The position numbers were made by a program, and so were the translations under genes. Below the pieces are notes generated by a model that saw only the letters and a program-made list of their open reading frames with translations, was not told the DNA's origin and did no database searches. From the NCBI RefSeq assembly GCF_023159225.1, contig NC_063166.1, positions 46,679,149 to 46,743,148 on the forward strand: a DNA stretch of 64,000 nucleotides, in the 5' to 3' direction. Each line of letters starts with the position of its first letter. Within the stretch, counting starts at the first letter, position 1. The DNA is from Perognathus longimembris pacificus (taxonomy: Eukaryota; Chordata; Mammalia; Rodentia; Heteromyidae). This document shows, one piece after another, positions 47,398 through 59,150 of this stretch.

Positions 47398-47658
47398 AAG
47401 TCATTCAGAGATTCAAAGCAGTGTCCCTGGGGGAATTACTGGCATTGAAGTTCTTTCTCTAGCAAGTGTGCAAATTGGGGTAAACTAAAAACAACAAATG
47501 GTGTGCAACTCTTCCTCTCTAAAGTTTGAATCTCCTTCCCATTTGTAGAAGCTAGGTTAGTTTTGGGTTCTGTTTTGACCAACGAAACATAGAATAAAAC
47601 ATTTTTGGAGCTTACAAGAGATAAGTCCCAAGATTCCTGGAACATTGGAGCAGCCCTT

Positions 47659-47874
47659 TTTTTTTTTTTTTTTTTTTTTTTGGCCAGTCCTGGGCCTTGA
47701 ACTCAGGGCCTGAGCACTGTCCCTGGCTTCTCTTTGCTCAAGGCTAGCACTCTGCCACTTAAGCCACAGCGCCACTTCTGGCCATTTTCTGTATATGTGG
47801 TGCTGGGGAATTGAACCCAGTGCCTCATGTATACAAGGCAAGCACTCTTGCCACTAGGCCATATCCCCAGCCCC
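47659..47874 (-). repeat. IDL-Geo SINE with 13-bp target duplication
   Basis: A complete minus-strand copy with a T run of about 24. 'tggagcagccctt' flanks it at 47646-47658 and 47875-47887. Confidence 0.95.
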
Positions 47875-47887
47875 TGGAGCAGCCCTT

Positions 47888-49213
47888 CTAAAACCCAGGT
47901 GCCACATAAAGAAGCTCTGGGTAATAAGTTTGAAGATAAAAAAGCATGTGCTGGAAAGAGATCCAGCGGCAAGGCAGTGCCAACTTACAGAAAGGTAAAG
48001 TTTAATCATATTGTCTCATTCTGACCTAGTTGGGCTACCAGATGCTTTGCTAGGCACTAGAAACTAGATAATAAGAGTTGCCAAGGAGATTCTAACCAAA
48101 GACTTTATATTGTCTGCTAAGATACTAAAAATGAGATTTATTATGGTAAATTAATCTTTGCTTTGCTAATTGTCCCTTCCAGTGATTGTGAAGACCAGGA
48201 AGTGCATCAGGTGTGCCACCCTGTACCCAGTGTGTGGCCAGCTATGCACAGTAGTTGGTATCTAGTTGGTACCAGACAACATCTGCTCAATAATGGTCAG
48301 TGACGTGATTTAAAGCTATGTGAAATTTCCCTTCACTTCAATCCTTATGAGTGAAACTAAGAAAATGGTGACTACCATCTAGTTCTTTACTGAAAATACA
48401 CTTGTTGCCACATCCATAAAGAAGCAGATCCTGTTTCCTATTTCCTAATCTGAGCTGACCCTGAGACTTTCTTTGACCAGTACCAGCTACATAATCTGCT
48501 AAACCCAATGTGATCCTTCAAATAAAAAAAAAAAACATGAAGTTTCAGGATAGGAACACCAGGTCATTCCAGCAAATCTAGAGCCTGAGAATGAGGCTCT
48601 GTGCAACTGGCTAGTCAGAGACCTGTGAAGCTGGCCTTATCTTTAACCTATGGACATAAAAAGTTACTCTATCTTAGTCCTATGCAGTCCACTTATTATC
48701 TGAAGTGGTAAGTACATATACAATAATTGATAAAATATTTGTGTATTTAAGTTACTATCATTTTAATTAAATTAACCTAAACTGTCAATTTTTTTAACCA
48801 GAGAAAACTAGAAAGCATGTTGGGAGTAATATTCCTTATTGCAATATGGCACTGAGAGAAAGAGCATCAGGAAGCAATTACATGTGGGCCAGTCTTTCTA
48901 CTCCTGTATTGCAGTGACTGACAATGAGGTAAGGTGGCCTAACAGAATTCAACCCAAGGTCATATTGTAGATCTCTTGGATGTGCTAATTATTCTACTCA
49001 ACTAATCATGGCATACCATAAATTATCTGATATGTAAGATTAATGGTAATAGAAGTAAATGGAAGTTAACAATTTTATTATGATGATGAATTATAGATGA
49101 GTCAAAATTATGTAAAAAGATTTATGGAACCAATTCAGACTAGAGTTTAAGTAGAGTTCAGAATTACAAACTCTCTTGCTGGAAAATTGGAGTCAGTGAT
49201 AGAAGCCCAGACA
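47888..49213. other. Mostly unassigned sequence
   Basis: 48255-48330 ('ctgctcaataatggtcagtg') may be a MIR/L2 tail. Nothing else recognised. Confidence 0.4.
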
Positions 49214-49266
49214 TTTGAAAGAAATTGATAGAAAGCTAGCCAAATAGGTCAAAAGCCAAGTGGAAT
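49214..49266 (+). repeat. 52-bp local direct repeat, copy 2
   Basis: Partner of 46743-46794. It is followed directly by a MIR/L2-like stretch ('caggtgcaaagtgctatgtc', 49310). Confidence 0.85.
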
Positions 49267-49620
49267 GAGCTCATTCAATCATGCAAATTCTACATCTTGA
49301 AAGTCTACCAGGTGCAAAGTGCTATGTCAGGAACTGAGCAAACTGCATAGAAGGGAGTATAGGTTGAGTTTGTTCATTTGATGTTTCCAGCATTTAAAGC
49401 AGAGAGCTGTTGGTACACAGTGTCAAGGTCCAGAAATGCATGCTTTTGGAGTGTATCCTTGGTGATTTTTTTAAAAAGAATATGCTAAACAAAGGAATAG
49501 TTGAGTAAATGCTTAAGAGAATTATGAAGAGAAAATCATTACAAGTAAAAAGAAGACAACATCTGGAGATATTTAGCAATAGAGTTAATAGAAAGGACAC
49601 AAGTTCTTTATTTAGTTTTC

Positions 49621-49852
49621 TTGTCTTTTTTTTTTTTTTTTTTTTTTTTTTTTGGCCAGTCCTGGGGCTTGAATTCAGGGCCTGAGCACTGTCCATGGTT
49701 TCTTTTTATGCTCAAGGCTAGCACTCTACCACTTGAGCCACAACACCATTTCTGGCTTTTTCTGTATATATTGTGCTGAGGAATCAAACCCAGGGCTTCA
49801 TGCATGCTAGGCAAGCACTCTATCACTAAGCTACATTCCCAGCCCCCCCTTG
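49621..49852 (-). repeat. IDL-Geo SINE, diverged
   Basis: Minus-strand copy with a T run of about 27. Substitutions in both monomers; 'atttagtttt' at 49610-49619 and 49853-49862 may be its target duplication. Confidence 0.9.
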
Positions 49853-49874
49853 ATTTAGTTTTAATGCTATGTTT

Positions 49875-50040
49875 CTGGTGCTCTGGTGCTCAGCTCTTGA
49901 GCTATACTATCACTTCTTGATTTTTGCTGATTAACTGGAGAAACTAGTTTCACTAAATTATGTGCCAGGGCTGGCTTCTAACTGTGATACTCAGCCTCCT
50001 GAATAACTAGGATTATAAGTGTGAGACACCAGAGCCTGGC
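49875..50040 (-). repeat. B1-Geo type dimeric SINE, shortened Geo half
   Basis: The plus strand shows 'agctcttgagctatactatc', the linker 'attaactggagaaactag' and the B1 complement 'aataactaggattataagtg'. Its 5' end 'ccagagcctggc' is part of the local duplication described for 50029-50170. Confidence 0.7.
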
Positions 50041-50170
50041 TTAACAGAAGCAAATCTTAAACGGAAGACTGTTATAAGAGGCAGGCTACTGTTGTTATAC
50101 ACTTACTTTTCTAAGTATAATTTCCCTTGAATGAAAATGTGTTCACTGAGCCAGCAGCAAATAGGGACTG
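50029..50170 (+). repeat. Local direct duplication, copy 1
   Basis: 'ccagagcctggc' (50029-50040) plus 50074-50170 recur at 51135-51243. Copy 1 carries 33 extra bases (50041-50073). The 97-bp block differs at a single position. Confidence 0.92.
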
Positions 50171-50345
50171 TTTTTGCTGTTATGATTGTTGTGGGTCTTT
50201 AACCTCTGAGCCACATTGGGTCACAGTCTCTTTATCAAAGTATTAGTGAGGACAGCAAAGGTTCACCAGATTTTGAAATTATTCTATGGTTCAGGCCATA
50301 GAAGGAACAAGAACTTGGCCTTGATTAGCTTTGTCACTTAGGATT

Positions 50346-50540
50346 CATAGAATATTTTTTTCCAGTCCTGGGGCTTGAACTCAGGGCCTGAACACTACCC
50401 CTGGCTCAAAGTTAGCATTCTACCCCTTGAGCCACAGTGCCCACTTCTGTCTTTTTCTGTTTCTGTGGTGCTAAGGAATTGAACTCAGGGCTTCATGCAT
50501 GCAAGGCAAGCACTCTACCACTAAGCCACATCCTCAGCCT
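50346..50540 (-). repeat. IDL-Geo SINE with target duplication
   Basis: A diverged copy with a short T tail and a small deletion in the Geo part ('cctggctcaaagttagcatt'). 'gtcacttaggatt' at 50333-50345 and 50541-50553 is the target duplication. Confidence 0.92.
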
Positions 50541-50903
50541 GTCACTTAGGATTTAGAAGGAAAATGAATTGATCATGAGTTGAGTAACCTAAATAGTGAT
50601 TGTATACTTGTACTGACTTTATATAACAGTCTTCATTCCTTTAATGTACTTAACATTTCCTAAAATGAGTTTACTTTTTACATTTTTTATTACAGTGTAT
50701 GTTTCATGAGAACAGGATCTAGCCCATTTTTGTTATTGCTGTTAACTTGAATTGTGGGTGTTTATTGTAGTTGTTGTTGTCCTAATTGTTTTGCAAAAAT
50801 ATATTCCTACTCTTAAAGAGTATGTAGAATACTGTACATATTGTATATAGAGGCAACATTTCCTATATACTGAGGACAAAGAAATTTACTAATTGTATAG
50901 TGA

Positions 50904-51059
50904 CTGGATTGAGGCTTTCTGCATCCATGTGTGCAGTTGAAAAGCAGAGTAAGGGTCAATTTCAGGATCTAATTGCTCCCTTAGGTGGAAGCCTTTTAAA
51001 ACTATGTAATAAATGCAATAAATCCTAAATCCACTTCATTTTATTTTTGTTTATCAGTT
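50904..51059 (-). repeat. 155-bp local inverted repeat, arm 2
   Basis: Reverse complement of 47243-47397. It starts 'ctggattgaggctttctgca' and ends at 'ttatcagtt'; similarity stops sharply on both sides. Confidence 0.92.
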
Positions 51060-51134
51060 GGTTGGTTTGGAAAATGTTTCCAATATTTTATTTCAAAGTA
51101 AATAACTGGGGAGCATTATGGGAGAGAACATTTG

Positions 51135-51243
51135 CCAGAGCCTGGCATAAGAGGCAGGCTACTGTTGTTATACACTTACTTTTCTAAGTATAATTTCCCT
51201 TGAATGAAAATGTGTTCACTGAGCCAGCAGCAGATAGGGACTG
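51135..51243 (+). repeat. Local direct duplication, copy 2
   Basis: Copy of 50029-50170 lacking 33 bases, placed 75 bp after the inverted repeat arm at 50904-51059. Confidence 0.92.
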
Positions 51244-54200
51244 CCTGCTCATGTGTGAATTACCAACATTTATCCCACTGCAAAAACCTCGATGTAGCAC
51301 TCTGCCACCAAATGGAATCCCACTCACTCTTATTTTATTACAAGCTGAAAATCTTCACTGAAGGTAATTTGTACACCACAAATAACTGCACAACATTACC
51401 TGAAAAATGAAGTGTCACCATTTGCAGAGCAGAGCACTCTGGCTTAAAACCAGTGCCTTGTTTGTGATGATCACTAGATCTACGCCTATAAAATGCCATG
51501 AAAAAAATGATCCTACTAAAATTCCTTCCCATTTTCTAACAGGAGACACAGCAAGGTCATGGACACATTTACTGGCCTCTCACTGCTCTCTGTATGGACA
51601 TTTCACATAATATGCTCAAGTTCCAAAGCAGATTCTATTATCATTCCTCCCATGCTCCAGCTCTAAAGTGCTTCTTGCTGAAAAGATGTGTACATATGTG
51701 GCTCTCCTCTAGCTTCAGGGCCCCTAGGTGAGCTCTAGGGAGCTAGAGACCTACAGCCTGCAGGACTCCAGCAGTGCCACTTCAGGAAAGTATATCTTCT
51801 AGTAAAGGTAATGTGATGTATGTTGTATCAAATAACCCTGAAAAACAATTTATAATGAGAGTAAGAAAAGCTACACACAATATACAGGCCCTGAGATTAA
51901 AATCTAGTACTGGTACACAGAAGAAAAACAATGAAGGAAGGAAGGAAAGAAAGAAAGGAAGAAGGAAAATACAGGAACTATTTCCACATCAACTCTGAAA
52001 AATAATATTAATTTAATAACTGCAAGAAACACAAGAACTATACTCATTTGTGGTTGAAATGTCAAGAGCATAATATATAGCAAAAACAACTGTAGAGTAT
52101 GAAGCTGTGCAGAGTTGCATAGTGTATCTGTAAATGAGAAGATATAAGATATGTGTATATGTGTGTTTGTGGGTATGCAAGAAATCTCAGAAGAATGTAC
52201 AGAATCACACCGATCTACTCTCCAGCTCCTGAGTCTGATCAGCCCTAGAATCTTTGCAGTATATGGCTGATATCATGCACCAAGCTAGAGTTCTAGAAAG
52301 GAGAGGTTTAACTATTGTGACATTGTTGTATATGATAGTCACACCTAATCTTCTAAACCAAAGGATTTATCATAATGCTCCTTAGATTTTTGAAGGAGTG
52401 TATTTTCTTAAACTGCAGTTGATAATTGGAGGCCTGTTGAGCCCCTGTTGTGCTACACCAGAGCCCTTACCTGCCCTATTTCTGAGCCAACATGCCTACA
52501 CTAGCCTAGGGAAGAACAGTTGCACAAGCCCCTCAGGTATGGACACCTCTTTGGTATAGGTTTCTTTTGAGCAAGATGCTTAGAACCAGTCAAATATAAA
52601 CTTGGTCAGATGAACAGCCAGAAAGACAGGAACTAGGAAATGTGGGTTTAAAATGGATTAGCCAGATAGATTGAGGACACAAGTGGAGAAGCAATGCTAA
52701 GTAAAGACTATTTTCTTATCTGCTTATTTATTTTTGTTTGTATATCTAGGCTACAAGTCTGCCAAGCTATGAGAGCAGAAACACATAGCAGATGTTGCCC
52801 TACATTTAAGGATATCAAGAGCTTCATATTTCATAATGTCTGCTTCTATGAAAATATCACACTTGTACACTATTTGTTTTCATCTTGGCATAGTTCACTT
52901 CTGGAAACAGTACTGATTATCCTCTCGTCTGTGACCTGACACCCTCACCTACAATCCCAGAGAAGACCAGCAGTGTAGTGCCCTTCTTCAGCCTCAGTGG
53001 TTAGGTTGACACACTTAAATCCCATGCCAGTGCATGTCCTTGACCTGGATCCTTCAGGGAAAGAGAAATGAGACCATTAGAGTCTGAGGTCAAGACTATC
53101 AGTTGCTCACTTCCTTGCAGGTTTGGGGAAATGCTAGAGAAACAAATAAGAAGAAAGAAGAGAAGGAGAGAAGCAGAGTGAGAATTATGGTAAGCATTCT
53201 AGTCCCAAACGGGATCATCCCTGAGCCCAGGTGCAGCTGGCCTTCAGCATCATCTTCCAGGAGCCAAATGTTGGATGATTTTTCTTGTTTTCGTTTGTTT
53301 GGGTTTTTTTTGCCTGGGGTTTTCCTGAAAGTAGAGCCTTACTCCCAAGTGGTTTAGAAACTAATCCCAGAGCTGAATTGCAGAACAAGAGGTGGAAGAA
53401 ATAGTGATGGAGGGAAAGAGTAATAGAGAGTGCCTAATGACTTTGGTCTCCACTTCAGGAAAGAGTCAATGCCCAGTCCAGCTAAGGCTCCTCAGGCACC
53501 AGACTGCTTCCCTAAGCCAGCCACTCTGCAGAAACAATGGAGGATTTTCCCACTGGCTCCAGCTTCCATAACACAGGAGGTGCCCCTGATAGACATTAAC
53601 TGTCTTCAACTATCAATTTTACCACTATCAATTTTACATGCAAAAGTGCAGATATGGCACCCCATATCACAGAGTCAGAGGAGCTACAGGACTAGAAGTG
53701 AACTCTACATCATGAGAGGTAACGGGTCAACTGAGAGTACCTGTGTGAATCTAAGGTGTACAAAAGAAAGTGGAGTAAAAGATCAGGATGAGAGATTTTG
53801 AAGTGATTCACAAAAGGTGTTTGATAACATTTTTTATCAAATAATTATTGGTCAACACAATATAGGAACTTTTAGCTATTGTCAAAAGAATCAAAACTAA
53901 AAGAGAACTTGTTTTTTCTCAAAAGCAAAATGTGGGAGAAATGGATGGACTTGTGGCACGGTGCATTACTGTATTAACTTCCTCCAAATATTCCTCTTTT
54001 GTTGACAGTTTCTTAAAAGATAGAGGGAAAAAAGAGCTTTGGGCCAAACTTGGAGGAGGAAAATGGTCCAGAGATTTTCTGTTGGTTAATTTCTGTCTGC
54101 TCATACAAAGCAGACTTGGAAGAAAGAAACCACAGTCACCCGAGGCAGAAGCTCACTCATTGCTCATACTTCTTAGAGGTGCTAGAACCCAGCCATGGCC

Positions 54201-54784
54201 TCAGACCTCCAGTGAGGCCCCACCCTACAGTGCATTGAGGACTGAGTTTCCAGCCCATAGATTCAGAACTTAGACCATTACAGTCCTGGGCCCAGATTTT
54301 ATTTCTCAGCTCACATGAAGTCACCACATTCATAGTGCAGCCTTTCAGTTGTTCACCCTGGATCAACACACTTTGTTCAGAAGCAGCACAGAATTCATCT
54401 CAATTGTTCTAATTTGTTATCTTTTCTTGGATATTGGGCTGAATTTTCTTTGATTCTCTTACCTCTTTACATACAAAATTTCTTTAAAATGTTGCCCATT
54501 TTTTGAACTTTTTTTCATTGTATATGATTGAATTAACTAGTTCACTATTATCCAACATCTTTAAAGTATATTCTAAATACCTTGTGTTTCCAGTATATAC
54601 AAAAAAGTCTGGAAAGTATTTTTACTAATCACTCTCATCTATTAACTAATGTTTTCTCTCATTAATTAGTTTACCCTCATTTATTTATTAATTTTACTCA
54701 TTATTCTTATCTACTAATTAATCTCATTAATATGTGGCATAGGATATAAATTATGACAACATGACTCAAGAAATCTTAATTTTT
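51244..54784. other. Large unassigned stretch
   Basis: About 3.5 kb. It has a purine tract (about 51929-51970, GGAA/GAAA units) and a 14-bp tandem 'actatcaatttta(c)' near 53609-53637. ORFs of 74-123 codons (53430-53801, 53932-54273) have no domain I recognise and no splice context. Confidence 0.4.
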
Positions 54785-55020
54785 AATATTTTGATACCAG
54801 TAATGGAAGTTGAACACAGGGCCACTTGCTTTCACAGGGCTTTTTATCCAAGCATGCACTCTACCTACCACTTGAGCCATTCCTCCACTCCTGGCTTTTC
54901 CAGTTAATTGGAAATAAGAGTTTCACTGATTTTCTCTGCCCAGATTGGCTTCTAACTGCAGTCCTCAGATCTCAGCCTCCTGAGTACCCAGGATAGTCAA
55001 TAGAAGCCACCAGCACCTGG
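54785..55020 (-). repeat. B1-Geo type dimeric SINE
   Basis: The plus strand shows 'aatggaagttgaacacaggg', 'ctaccacttgagccattcct', the linker 'agttaattggaaataagag' and the B1 complement 'cagcctcctgagtacccagg'. Confidence 0.75.
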
Positions 55021-55692
55021 TTCTTTGAAATATTTTACCTATTTACTAAATTACTTTTACTCTGTATTATATTTTAATTTACAGTTTTATTCTGGCCTTT
55101 GGAAAGGTTTACACATTTTACTATTATTTATGTCAGTACATTTATTTTTCATTTTCATTTATTATAGTCACCTGAGACAGACCCAGGGTCTCAAAAGCAT
55201 TCTGCTTGGCTCTACTTACTGATTGCGCTTCTTGGTAGAAGGGAGAGGGAAAGCCAGATGTGGATCTTGAATGACCAGAAAAGAGAAATTGCAGGAGAAG
55301 AAGGCCGGAGATAAAACCCTCAGCCCTTTGATTTGCTTTAAGGTCAGTGACACAAGATGAAGGACAGAAAGCAAAGAGCCAACCCCCATGTTCCTCTCGC
55401 CTACAGGAAGAGTGATTTGCTGACTGTGGAAGCCTGTAATTAGTATACCCTTCGTTGCTCAATTGGCCAGTCATTTAGCATTAACACTACACAATTTCTT
55501 CAGTCCCAGACATCACCTTTAGGTCTCTTTCAAAGCTTCCTGTGTGTCAGCTGAAGGGCCACTGTCATCAGGAAGTATAGCTATGGCATTTTGTTTTCTC
55601 TAACTCTTCATCTAACAAGTATGGATTCTGTGTGATTGTCTGCATGATTGTCTATGTGTGTGTATGTTGTTGTATATGTGTGTAGGTGTTTC
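55021..55692. other. Unassigned sequence with TG-rich end
   Basis: No repeat or gene recognised; 55650-55690 is TG-rich ('tatgtgtgtgtatgttgttg'). Confidence 0.45.
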
Positions 55693-55705
55693 AAAAGTCA
55701 TTAGA

Positions 55706-55813
55706 GGAAGTGGAGCTGTGGCGCAAAGTGGTAGAGCACTAGCCTTGAGCAAAAGAGCTCAGGGACAGCATTCATGCCTGAGTTCCAGCCCAACAACCAA
55801 CAAAAAACAAAAC
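55706..55813 (+). repeat. Solo Geo monomer with its own target duplication
   Basis: About 108 bp beginning exactly at the Geo start ('ggaagtggagctgtggcgca') and ending in a (CAAAA)n tail, with no ID or B1 head. 'aaaagtcattaga' flanks it (55693-55705 and 55814-55826). Internal bases ('caaaagagctcagggacagc') match the Geo version seen in B1-Geo rather than IDL-Geo. It is either a 5'-truncated B1-Geo cut at the joint or a mobilised Geo monomer. Confidence 0.85.
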
Positions 55814-55826
55814 AAAAGTCATTAGA

Positions 55827-56018
55827 CCAGGCCGAGTGGCAAGAGTGCTCGCCTCCTATATATAAAGCCCTGGGTTCAATTCCCCAGCACCACATATACA
55901 GAAAACGGCCAGAAGTGGCACTGTGGCTCAAGTGGCAGAGTGCTAGCCTTGAGCAAAAAGAAGCCAGGGACAGTGCTCAGGCCCTGAGTCCAAACCCCAG
56001 GACTGGCCAAAAAAAAAA
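55827..56018 (+). repeat. IDL-Geo SINE, 5'-truncated, same target site
   Basis: It lacks the first ~17 bases of the ID-like head and begins near 'aggccgagtggcaagagtgc'; the rest is complete with an A14-type tail. A third copy of the target, 'aaaagtcattagacc', lies at 56019-56033. Confidence 0.9.
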
Positions 56019-56033
56019 AAAAGTCATTAGACC

Positions 56034-56454
56034 GTAAGCAGATAACCAGATTTGGTTTGTATTGTTCGCAGACAGCCTCTGATACCTACCTACTAAATGA
56101 TAGAGTTAATGACTAAATACAGCTTTTTTGAAATCAAGGCCTACAAAGATCTTAGATCACCAAAGTGCTGGAAGTATTATTATCGTTTTTGTGGGAGAGG
56201 GCCTTTCTACGAGAATTTGCAGACATGAGACATTACCAGAGGAGTTTAGCATAACAGACTCTGTTACCTACTGACTTCTGTCCAAATTTTGTAGCTTCTT
56301 TTCATCAACATCCTGGCTGTGTTGTCAATCTCTTCTGAGTAGCTTTTCCCACCTGCTTTCCATATTTTATAAATGCTCCAACCTATCAGATGTATAGTAT
56401 GGTTCCTACCATTCCATGGTTTGCACTCTCCAAGAAAGCAGGGGAAAGAGCTTA
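56034..56454. other. Unassigned intergenic sequence
   Basis: Nothing recognised. Confidence 0.45.
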
Positions 56455-56560
56455 GAACACAATTTCTGGAGCTTCTTGCCAGCAACCATCTACATTGCTT
56501 ACTAACTGCATGACCTTGGAGAAGCCATCCTTCAGCCCCTCTATGCCTCAGTTTTGTCAA
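56455..56560 (+). repeat. MIR relic
   Basis: 'actaactgcatgaccttgga', 'gaagccatccttcagcccct' and 'ctatgcctcagttttgtcaa' closely follow the MIR core. Confidence 0.7.
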
Positions 56561-56587
56561 TCACATTCATCAATTAGTCAATAAGAG

Positions 56588-56808
56588 TGCATCACTACTA
56601 GTGCCATGGTGCACATTTTTAATCCCAGGTTCTTGAGAAGCTGAGGCAGGAGGATTGCAAGTTCATGGCCAGCCTGGACTACAGAAGTATACCCTGGCTC
56701 AACATTTAAAAAGGGGTCCTTTTTGGGGTGTAGTTCAGTGGTAGAGTGCTTACCTAGCATATGAGGGGGTCCTGGCTGGATTCAACCCTCAGTATCTCAC
56801 AAATAAAG
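56588..56808 (+). repeat. B1-dID type dimeric SINE
   Basis: Left half 'gccatggtgcacatttttaa', 'gctgaggcaggaggattgca', 'gccagcctggactacag' is B1. The right half 'ggggtgtagttcagtggtag' with 'agtgcttacctagca' is ID-like. Confidence 0.8.
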
Positions 56809-57509
56809 AAACAGTATAGGCATGTAGAGTTGTTTTGAGGGTAAAGTAAGATAATATGTGTAGTTATTGTGGCTGGAAGGCCTGATTCAAGCAGCAGAGC
56901 GCCTACTTATCCATCAAACACAAAGTTGTGACTTAAAACCCAGCTGTCATCAGTTGTTGCAATGGTTTCTCCATTGTAATCTGTCCAAAGCTTTCACACT
57001 TCTCTTCAAAGAGTCCCTGTTCTTTTATACTCTTCCAAGTCCAACTACCCCACCGGTCGCGGCCTTTCTCACCTCTACAATATTTAGGCTTTCACTTATA
57101 CCTATTATGCAAATTATAAGACATAACTGTAAACTCTTGAAAGTATTTGGGGAAAGCGTATCATTTTTTCACTTGTGCTTAAGTTCTGTGAATGATTATT
57201 ACATCCTTCTTGAGGTGCATTGGGAAGCTTTGCTGGCCTAGGATCTGAGCATGGCTGCAGCATCTGTCTTACCCAACACCTGGTTAGAGCCGTGGCTCCC
57301 CCACAGACCAATTCCATAGGGATTTGCAGTAAGCAAGGTCCCCAGGCCCACACACACTGAAGCGTGGTAGGAAGGGTGTCCCCAAACTCAGCTTTGCAGT
57401 TTGAATAAAAGCATGGCCTGTCCTTTCACAGAAGCTCCCTGATGATGGTGAAACTTCTGCTTTAAGGATCTAATGAGAAAACTGGACCTGGTCTCTGGAT
57501 CCAAACTCT
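56809..57509. other. Unassigned intergenic sequence
   Basis: The 124-codon plus ORF at 56867-57241 and the 79-codon minus ORF at 57114-57353 overlap and have no recognisable domain. Confidence 0.4.
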
Positions 57510-57620
57510 TAACTATGAATCCATGTAATCTTGAGTCAGTTTCATTGTTTACCTATCCTACCTTTGTGGAGTTGTTATGATGTTAATGTCCAGATAAGAA
57601 CTTAAGACTTAGCCTTTCAT
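57510..57620 (+). repeat. MIR-like relic
   Basis: 'cttgagtcagtttcattgtt', 'tgtggagttgttatgatgtt' and 'gataagaacttaagactt' are in MIR 3' order. Confidence 0.5.
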
Positions 57621-58115
57621 AATGCTGCAATAATTAGAGGAAACACACATTATGGAGTCTAAATATGCTGACCAAGGCATAGATGATTATTTTGATGGGT
57701 AGGTATTAAAGCTGTTGCATCTCTGGTTTATATGGGGGGGAAAAAACTGGGTACAAGCAGTCAGTAAGGAGGGTTATGTCAACCTGCCTTCTCCTCTTCC
57801 TCTTCAAAAGTATCAGTGCTCTTTGCATCAAGATCCTGGAAACTTATTTCAAAGCCAATAAAACATCAAAAAGTTTCAGGACATTTTGCTTGAGGGAAAA
57901 TTTGCTTTGAAAGCTTAATAATTTTAATTTCTTGCATCTTCCTAAGTCTGAGGTTTTCTTCTAATTTTAAAAAATGTTCCTAAGCTCCATGGAATTGAGT
58001 TATGTTTAATTTTCAATAAAGACAATTTCCTTTTATAAGAAGTTTATTATTTTCCTTGTGTGTAGCTGATTTTTTAATTTTTAAAATCTGTTTACCTTTT
58101 GTTTCTCAATAATTA
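57621..58115. other. Unassigned intergenic sequence
   Basis: AT-rich; nothing recognised. Confidence 0.45.
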
Positions 58116-58670
58116 TTTATTTATTGTCAAAGTGATGTACAGAGGGGTTACGGTTTCATACATAAGGCAGTGGGTACATTTCTTGTACAATTTGTTACCT
58201 CCTCCCTCATTTCCCCCCTCCTCATTTACCTCTCCCTGCATGCATTGTTCAGTTGGTTTACACCAAATGGTTTTGTAGGTATTGCTTTTGGAGTTGTTCG
58301 TCTTTTTATCCTTTGTCTCTCAATTTTTATATTCCCTTTCCCTTACCTAGTTCTAATACAAGTATATACAGTATCCAGGATGCTCAGATGAGGTACAGTG
58401 ATAGTGCGGGAACAACCACAGGAAGAGGATACAAGAGGAACAACAACAAAAAAAGCTACAGTTTCACATGGCATGTTGAAAATATTTACAACAGTGATAT
58501 AACACTTGTTTTCATAACGTGGAGTTCATTTCACTTAGCATCATCTTATGTGTTCATAAGGGCATAGCTCTTGGGCTCTTAGGAACTTCAACTGGGACTA
58601 GCCTAAACCTGTACTAATTATTCCCTATGAGGGAAACCATAGAGTTCATGTTTCTTTGGGTCTGGCTTAC
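58116..58670 (-). mobile_element. 5'-truncated L1, 3' UTR only
   Basis: The left end is the complement of the L1 3' terminus ('attgtcaaagtgatgtacag'); it then covers the 3' UTR and stops just inside ORF2 ('tttctttgggtctggc'). Plus-strand ORFs here are antisense to the 3' UTR and recur in every L1 copy. Confidence 0.88.
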
Positions 58671-58910
58671 ATTTTTTTGAAGTTAGCTTTTCTAGGAGAA
58701 CAAACAAATTGTTCACATTTCCTAATATTGATACTCAGAATGAACCCAGCACCCCAGCATACGAGAACATTACAAAAGGACTGACAAAAAATTAAATTGT
58801 TCTCCACTGCCTAGGATTGGTGAAGTGATCAGTAAAACTACTTGGGTAAATATTGGAAGCTAGGGCCCATTAAAAGGAGGAGTCCATTTTTCTGATTTAA
58901 AAGGAGTTCA

Positions 58911-59150
58911 ATGCCAGATACTGGTGGCTTCTCCTTGTAATTCTAGCTACTTCAGAGGCTGAGATTTAAGGATTGTGGTTTGAAGCCATCCTAGGCAGGA
59001 AAAGCCCATCAAATTTGAATCTCCAATTAACTATCAAAAATATGGTAGTGGAGCTATGACTTGAGTGGTAGAGGGCTAGCTTTGAGCACAAAAGCTGAGG
59101 GACAGCACCCAGGCCCTAAGTTCAAACCCTAGGGCTGCCACAAAAATAAA
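58911..59150 (+). repeat. B1-Geo type dimeric SINE, full length
   Basis: Head 'atactggtggcttctccttg', 'cttcagaggctgagatttaa', linker 'gaatctccaattaactatc', then Geo 'gtggagctatgacttgagtg' to 'ggccctaagttcaaacccta'. A good reference for this architecture. Confidence 0.85.

Noticed and set aside
53430..54273. ORFs of 113-123 codons suggesting a small gene
   Set aside because: No recognisable domain, overlapping frames, and no promoter, splice or polyadenylation arrangement that I can support.
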